Positions 6,258 through 9,133 of a stretch of 9,133 nucleotides of DNA are shown here, in pieces. A program made the translations under genes and the position numbers. This DNA is from Nitrososphaerota archaeon (GTDB taxonomy: Archaea; Thermoproteota; Nitrososphaeria; Nitrososphaerales; CADDZS01), in assembly GCA_027886785.1 (NCBI GenBank), contig JAPCJV010000046.1, forward strand, positions 1 to 9,133, given 5' to 3'. Each line of letters opens with the position of its first letter. Position 1 is the first letter of the stretch. Below the pieces are notes generated by a model. The model saw only the letters and a program-made list of their open reading frames with translations. It had not been told where the DNA came from and made no database searches.

Positions 6258-7613
6258 TTAGGACGCTCTTTCCTGTTCAAATTCCGAAAAAGATCGATCG
6301 AGTATTTCCACGGAGAGGTCAGCTTCGTCCTCGCTGAGAGTAAGCGAAGGCATTATCCGGAACACGTTTCCTTTCAACCCATCGTAAGCTGTGAGCAAAC
6401 CCTTCTCGTACGCAATCCTGTTTATCCGGACTATTTCCTCCAAAGCAGGTTCTTTTTTGGAGCGACTCTTCACCAGCTCGACCCCCATCAGAAGACCTTT
6501 GCCTCTCACGTCTCCAATCAGACTGTGTTTCTCCTTTAGCTCTTCCAATCCCTTCAGAAAGGACCTGCCCACGATTTCGGCACTCCTGCAAAGATTGTTT
6601 TTTTCGGTGTACTCGATAGCGGCCAGCGCAGAAGCACAACCCAGAAGATGTCCCGCTCCCGTGATTGCGAGAGAGCCTTTTGGGAGTTTCATGAGATCCG
6701 ACCGCCCTATACATGCGCTCATGGGAAGACCGTTGCCTAGAGGTTTTGCGAGAAGAATCAAATCTGCCTCCACGTCAGGATGATGCTCGATCGCAAACAT
6801 TTTTCCGGTTCTGCCTAGTCCGGTCTGGACCTCATCTACCACCAGAATAATGGAATGCCGATCGCAAATTTCTCGCAGTCTCTTGAAGAAACCAGTACTC
6901 GGAGCAACAACTCCACCATCCCCCTGAATTACTTCCACAAACACTGCAGCCGTGTCTTCGGGAGGAACCGTGGTCTTGAAGACGTACTCCTCAAGATAGT
7001 TAAGGGCGGTTGCTTCGCAATCCTCGCAGTTCGGACCGAAGGCGCACTGGTATGGGTAGGGATAGGGGACGTGGGTGACCCCCGGAACCAGCGGACCGAA
7101 GCCTTTGACCATCGAGCTCCCCAGGCCCTGGAGCGCAGTTGCTCCCAGCGCGCCGAGCCCGTGATTGGATCCAATGAAGCTGATGAATCGGTGCCGCCCA
7201 GTTGCAAATCGCGTGACCTTCATGGCAATGTCCGTCGCATCTGCTCCCGAAAGACCGAAGAAGCATTTCTTGTCGAAGGAGCCCGGAGTTAAATCGATCA
7301 ATTTTTCCGCGAGGTCGTTTACAAGATCGTGATAGTAGTACCCGGGAATGGCGGAGTACACAAATTTGTTCGCCTGCTGGATCACCGCATCAGTAACTTC
7401 TTGATTTCCCAGGCCGATGTTCATCACCGCCGCGCCGGATACAAGATCGAGAAACACGTTTCCGTCAATATCCTCGATGAAGTTTCCACTGCCGGATTTC
7501 GGAACAAATGGAAGATATCTCCAGTTGGCCTGCATCAGGAGTTTTTCGTCTTTTTCGATTACTGCCCTAGTTTTCGGTCCAGGGAGCTCGGTAATTATTT
7601 TTGGGGAAACCAA
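6258..7613 (-). CDS. Class III (GabT/ornithine-type) PLP-dependent aminotransferase, archaeal subfamily
   Basis: This 451-residue protein has the fold-type I class III layout: the N-terminal ELPGPKTRAVIEKDEK typical of archaeal omega-aminotransferases, GNVFLDLVSGAAV, GSNHGLGALGATAL, the substrate-side VFVEVIQGDGG (about 224-234), VVDEVQTGLGRTGKMFA (Asp260 expected to bind the PLP ring nitrogen, Gln263 beside it) and LLAKPLGNGLP with the Schiff-base Lys290. A Cys trio C190, C196 and C199 in PYPYQCAFGPNCEDC matches the Cys-containing insert of archaeal relatives. It would transaminate omega- or alpha-amino compounds such as GABA, ornithine or 2,4-diaminobutyrate, but Pyrococcus-type amino acid racemases share this scaffold, so the reaction is open. 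The EGG loop reads DGG and the HGRT-type motif reads HGLG, which suggests a divergent pocket. The start is TTG 7613, with a TATA-like box about 30 bases upstream. It is divergent from the deacylase gene and followed by dhaK. Confidence 0.88.
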   Translation of the reverse strand: MVSPKIITELPGPKTRAVIEKDEKLLMQANWRYLPFVPKSGSGNFIEDIDGNVFLDLVSGAAVMNIGLGNQEVTDAVIQQANKFVYSAIPGYYYHDLVNDLAEKLIDLTPGSFDKKCFFGLSGADATDIAMKVTRFATGRHRFISFIGSNHGLGALGATALQGLGSSMVKGFGPLVPGVTHVPYPYPYQCAFGPNCEDCEATALNYLEEYVFKTTVPPEDTAAVFVEVIQGDGGVVAPSTGFFKRLREICDRHSIILVVDEVQTGLGRTGKMFAIEHHPDVEADLILLAKPLGNGLPMSACIGRSDLMKLPKGSLAITGAGHLLGCASALAAIEYTEKNNLCRSAEIVGRSFLKGLEELKEKHSLIGDVRGKGLLMGVELVKSRSKKEPALEEIVRINRIAYEKGLLTAYDGLKGNVFRIMPSLTLSEDEADLSVEILDRSFSEFEQERAS

Positions 7614-7732
7614 TTGTTGAATCCCACATCCCCCAAATTCCTATTAAGATTATTCGGGATCGTGCTGTCTGCTCGAATTTCTTGTCCGGGATACGATTAA
7701 AATATCAGCCGAAATTAGAGCCGTTCTAAGAA
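7614..7732. promoter_or_regulatory. Divergent promoter region with TATA-like boxes for aminotransferase and deacylase genes
   Basis: This 119-base region serves two outward-facing genes. On the plus strand ATTAAAATAT (7696-7705) is centred about 32 bases before ATG 7733. On the minus strand CTTAATAG (7641-7648) is centred about 31 bases before TTG 7613. Neither start has a Shine-Dalgarno motif, so both transcripts may be leaderless or have very short leaders. A direct repeat CGGGAT at 7655-7660 and 7687-7692, 32 bases apart (about three helical turns), lies between the two boxes and could be an operator, perhaps for the Lrp/AsnC protein encoded downstream; this is inference. Confidence 0.5.
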
Positions 7733-8800
7733 ATGTCTGCAGAGAGCACTCAAAAATCCACCATCAAAAAAATTACTGTCGGCAATGTCAGCTCTTCTCC
7801 GGGAACGAAGCACTCGGGCCATCTAAAGGTTGGAGAGAAAGCTGCGTCTTCGATTGAATTACCCGTTACAATAATTCAAGGGGAGGAGCCCGGTCCGACA
7901 CTTGTGGTGTTGGCCGGCGAGCACGGGTGTGAGTACTGCGGGATTTTCGCGGCAGTGCAGATCATACGAGACATCCATCCCAAAAGCATCAAGGGGACGT
8001 TAGTAGTTATCCCACTGGCGAATCCGCCCGCCTTCGAAGAGCGGTCTCTTTTTGTAAACCCGATAGACGCCGTAAACTTGTATGCGTCTTATCCAGGATC
8101 GCCGGAGGGGACCATTTCGTATGTCATGGCGCACAGGATCTTTTCAGAAGTCACGTCGATCGCAGACTATCTCATTCATCTTCATGGCGCGGACTATAAC
8201 GAGTCTCTCGTACCTTTCAATTATTACGCGCACACGGGCAATTCGAAAGTAGATTCCATGTCCCGGAAGATGGCGAGCTGTTTTCCGGTGGATTATGTTT
8301 TGGAAGCTGAAAAGGCTATGGACGTTACGACGGGTTCGCCCATGGGTACTTCGTACGCTGCGACGGCGACAGGTACACTCTACGGTGAGGCCTCTGCGAA
8401 AGGGATTCCTTCCACCATGTGCGAATCGGGACGTGAGGGAAAAATCGAGGAAAATCTTGTGCAGGTACATTATTCCGGAATCATCAATACCATGAAACTC
8501 CTAGGCATGCTGCCGGGAGCGCCTGCTCTCAGAGAAAACCAGTCAAAGCTTACTTCTCCGGTTCTTGTATCCAATCACAGAGCGGGGATCTTTAATGGGA
8601 AGGCCTACACCGGCGACACAGTGAAAAAAGGACAACTGATCGGTGAGATTTTGAATTTCACAGGTGAAGTGCTGGAAGAGATTCACTCTCCGATCGATGG
8701 AATGATCGTGGATCGGATCAATTTTGCAGCCGCGGACGCTTTTCCCACGCAAAAACAGCCCTATCTCTTTTACCTAGCAAAGCTGGAACGGAGCGCGTAA
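7733..8800 (+). CDS. M14-family succinylglutamate desuccinylase/aspartoacylase-like zinc deacylase
   Basis: This 355-residue protein belongs to the zinc-dependent AstE/AspA group that removes an acyl group from N-acyl amino compounds. The zinc site is visible as GEHGCEYCG (His64, Glu67) and IHLHGAD (His151), with a candidate general base Glu231 in TMCESGREG. NPPAFEERSLFVNPIDAVNL matches the family's middle region, but the usual NLNR-x-FPG reads NLYASYPG, so the Asn-Arg pair that binds the substrate carboxylate in aspartoacylase is absent. The C-terminal 60 residues (GDTVKKGQLIGEILNFTGEV, then IHSPIDGMIV) resemble a lipoyl-like beta-barrel appendage common in this subfamily. It starts at ATG 7733, has no signal peptide and is probably cytoplasmic. 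It shares a promoter region with the aminotransferase and ends 3 bases before the Lrp/AsnC start. An N-acetyl-diaminobutyrate deacetylase (DoeB-like) role is possible from context but unproven. Confidence 0.85.
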   Translation: MSAESTQKSTIKKITVGNVSSSPGTKHSGHLKVGEKAASSIELPVTIIQGEEPGPTLVVLAGEHGCEYCGIFAAVQIIRDIHPKSIKGTLVVIPLANPPAFEERSLFVNPIDAVNLYASYPGSPEGTISYVMAHRIFSEVTSIADYLIHLHGADYNESLVPFNYYAHTGNSKVDSMSRKMASCFPVDYVLEAEKAMDVTTGSPMGTSYAATATGTLYGEASAKGIPSTMCESGREGKIEENLVQVHYSGIINTMKLLGMLPGAPALRENQSKLTSPVLVSNHRAGIFNGKAYTGDTVKKGQLIGEILNFTGEVLEEIHSPIDGMIVDRINFAAADAFPTQKQPYLFYLAKLERSA

Positions 8801-8803
8801 TGA

Positions 8804-9133
8804 TTGTCTAACACCAACTCGGACAGAATCGACGAGATCGATCGAAAAATTCTGTCCTTGATCCAGGAAGATAGCAGGACGACGATGGCCGAAATAGCAA
8901 GAGCTGTGGGAAAGATCTCCAAGGTCGCTGTCTCCTACAGGCTGAAAAAACTGGAGGGCCGGGGGATCATCGAAAAGTACTATGCGAAGATGAACCCGGA
9001 AAAATTGAACCGGGGCTATCTTGTCATTTCAAGGGCCGTGTGCAGCTCGAAGGGAAAAAAGGAAATTGAGGTGTGCAGGCGGATATCCAGACTACCCGGC
9101 GTCCAATCCGTCTATGGAATTTTTGGGGATTAT
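8804..9133 (+). CDS. Lrp/AsnC family transcriptional regulator, partial at right edge
   Basis: The frame from TTG 8804 is preceded directly by an in-frame TGA (8801-8803) and runs to the window edge (110 codons seen). It begins with MSNTNSDRIDEIDRKILSLI, the standard first helix of Lrp/AsnC proteins. A helix-turn-helix follows at about residues 26-51 (MAEIARAVG, then ISKVAVSYRLKKLEGRGII). A linker (EKYYAKMNPEKLNRGYL) leads into the first strands of the ligand-sensing RAM domain, ending SRLPGVQSVYGIFGDY. Members bind amino acids or related metabolites and regulate neighbouring metabolic genes. The gene starts 3 bases after the deacylase stop, so it is almost certainly cotranscribed with it, and the divergent aminotransferase promoter is a natural target. 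The ATG at 8800 that overlaps the previous stop is out of frame and terminates after three codons, so TTG is chosen. Confidence 0.9.
   Translation, partial: MSNTNSDRIDEIDRKILSLIQEDSRTTMAEIARAVGKISKVAVSYRLKKLEGRGIIEKYYAKMNPEKLNRGYLVISRAVCSSKGKKEIEVCRRISRLPGVQSVYGIFGDY

Noticed and set aside
6855..7292. 145-codon plus-strand frame within the aminotransferase
   Set aside because: It is opposite the conserved PLP aminotransferase core and has no independent support.
8800..8811. ATG overlapping the deacylase stop as the regulator start
   Set aside because: It is in another frame and terminates after three codons; TTG 8804 gives the full Lrp/AsnC N-terminus.

Overview
The window looks archaeal. 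The divergent gene pair near 7.6-7.7 kb has AT-rich TATA-like boxes about 30 bases ahead of its starts and no Shine-Dalgarno motif. TTG and GTG starts are common, the aminotransferase has the Cys-containing insert I associate with archaeal class III enzymes, and an extracytoplasmic enzyme ends in a Ser/Thr-rich stalk plus a membrane anchor. Genes for an extracellular PQQ-type dehydrogenase and for dihydroxyacetone kinase subunits suggest an organotrophic lifestyle. A heterotrophic member of the Thaumarchaeota/Nitrososphaeria is my best guess, but this is inference and the lineage is not proven by anything here.

Layout. Left part (1-4.4 kb): a membrane-anchored PQQ beta-propeller dehydrogenase that enters from the left edge and is cut by an in-frame TAG; a small secreted Cys-containing protein whose signal peptide is separated from its ORF by a one-base frameshift; then, on the minus strand, a tiny DUF4177-like protein followed by a phytoene-desaturase/PYROXD2-like FAD oxidoreductase broken by two one-base frameshifts. 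Right part (4.5-9.1 kb): dhaL on the plus strand meets dhaK convergently; dhaK lies downstream of a class III PLP aminotransferase on the minus strand. Divergent from the aminotransferase, an M14-family succinylglutamate desuccinylase/aspartoacylase-like deacylase is followed after 3 bases by an Lrp/AsnC regulator that runs off the right edge.

How the genes may work together. DhaK and DhaL should form a dihydroxyacetone (or related short ketose) kinase feeding glycolysis. The deacylase, aminotransferase and Lrp/AsnC regulator resemble the DoeB-DoeD-DoeX set of bacterial ectoine degradation: deacylate an N-acyl amino compound, transaminate it, control both by an amino-acid-sensing regulator that could act on the shared 119-bp intergenic region. 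This is a hypothesis; the deacylase lacks the usual NLNR substrate-binding signature (it reads NLYA).

The most notable structural observation is that all four clear gene-breaking lesions (one amber, three single-base indels) lie in the left 3.5 kb, while the right half is intact apart from an apparent CTG start for dhaK. Either this is assembly or sequencing error, or a block of surface and redox genes is decaying. I found no RNA genes, insertion sequences, CRISPR arrays or large repeats, and I do not see a clearly new multi-gene system.
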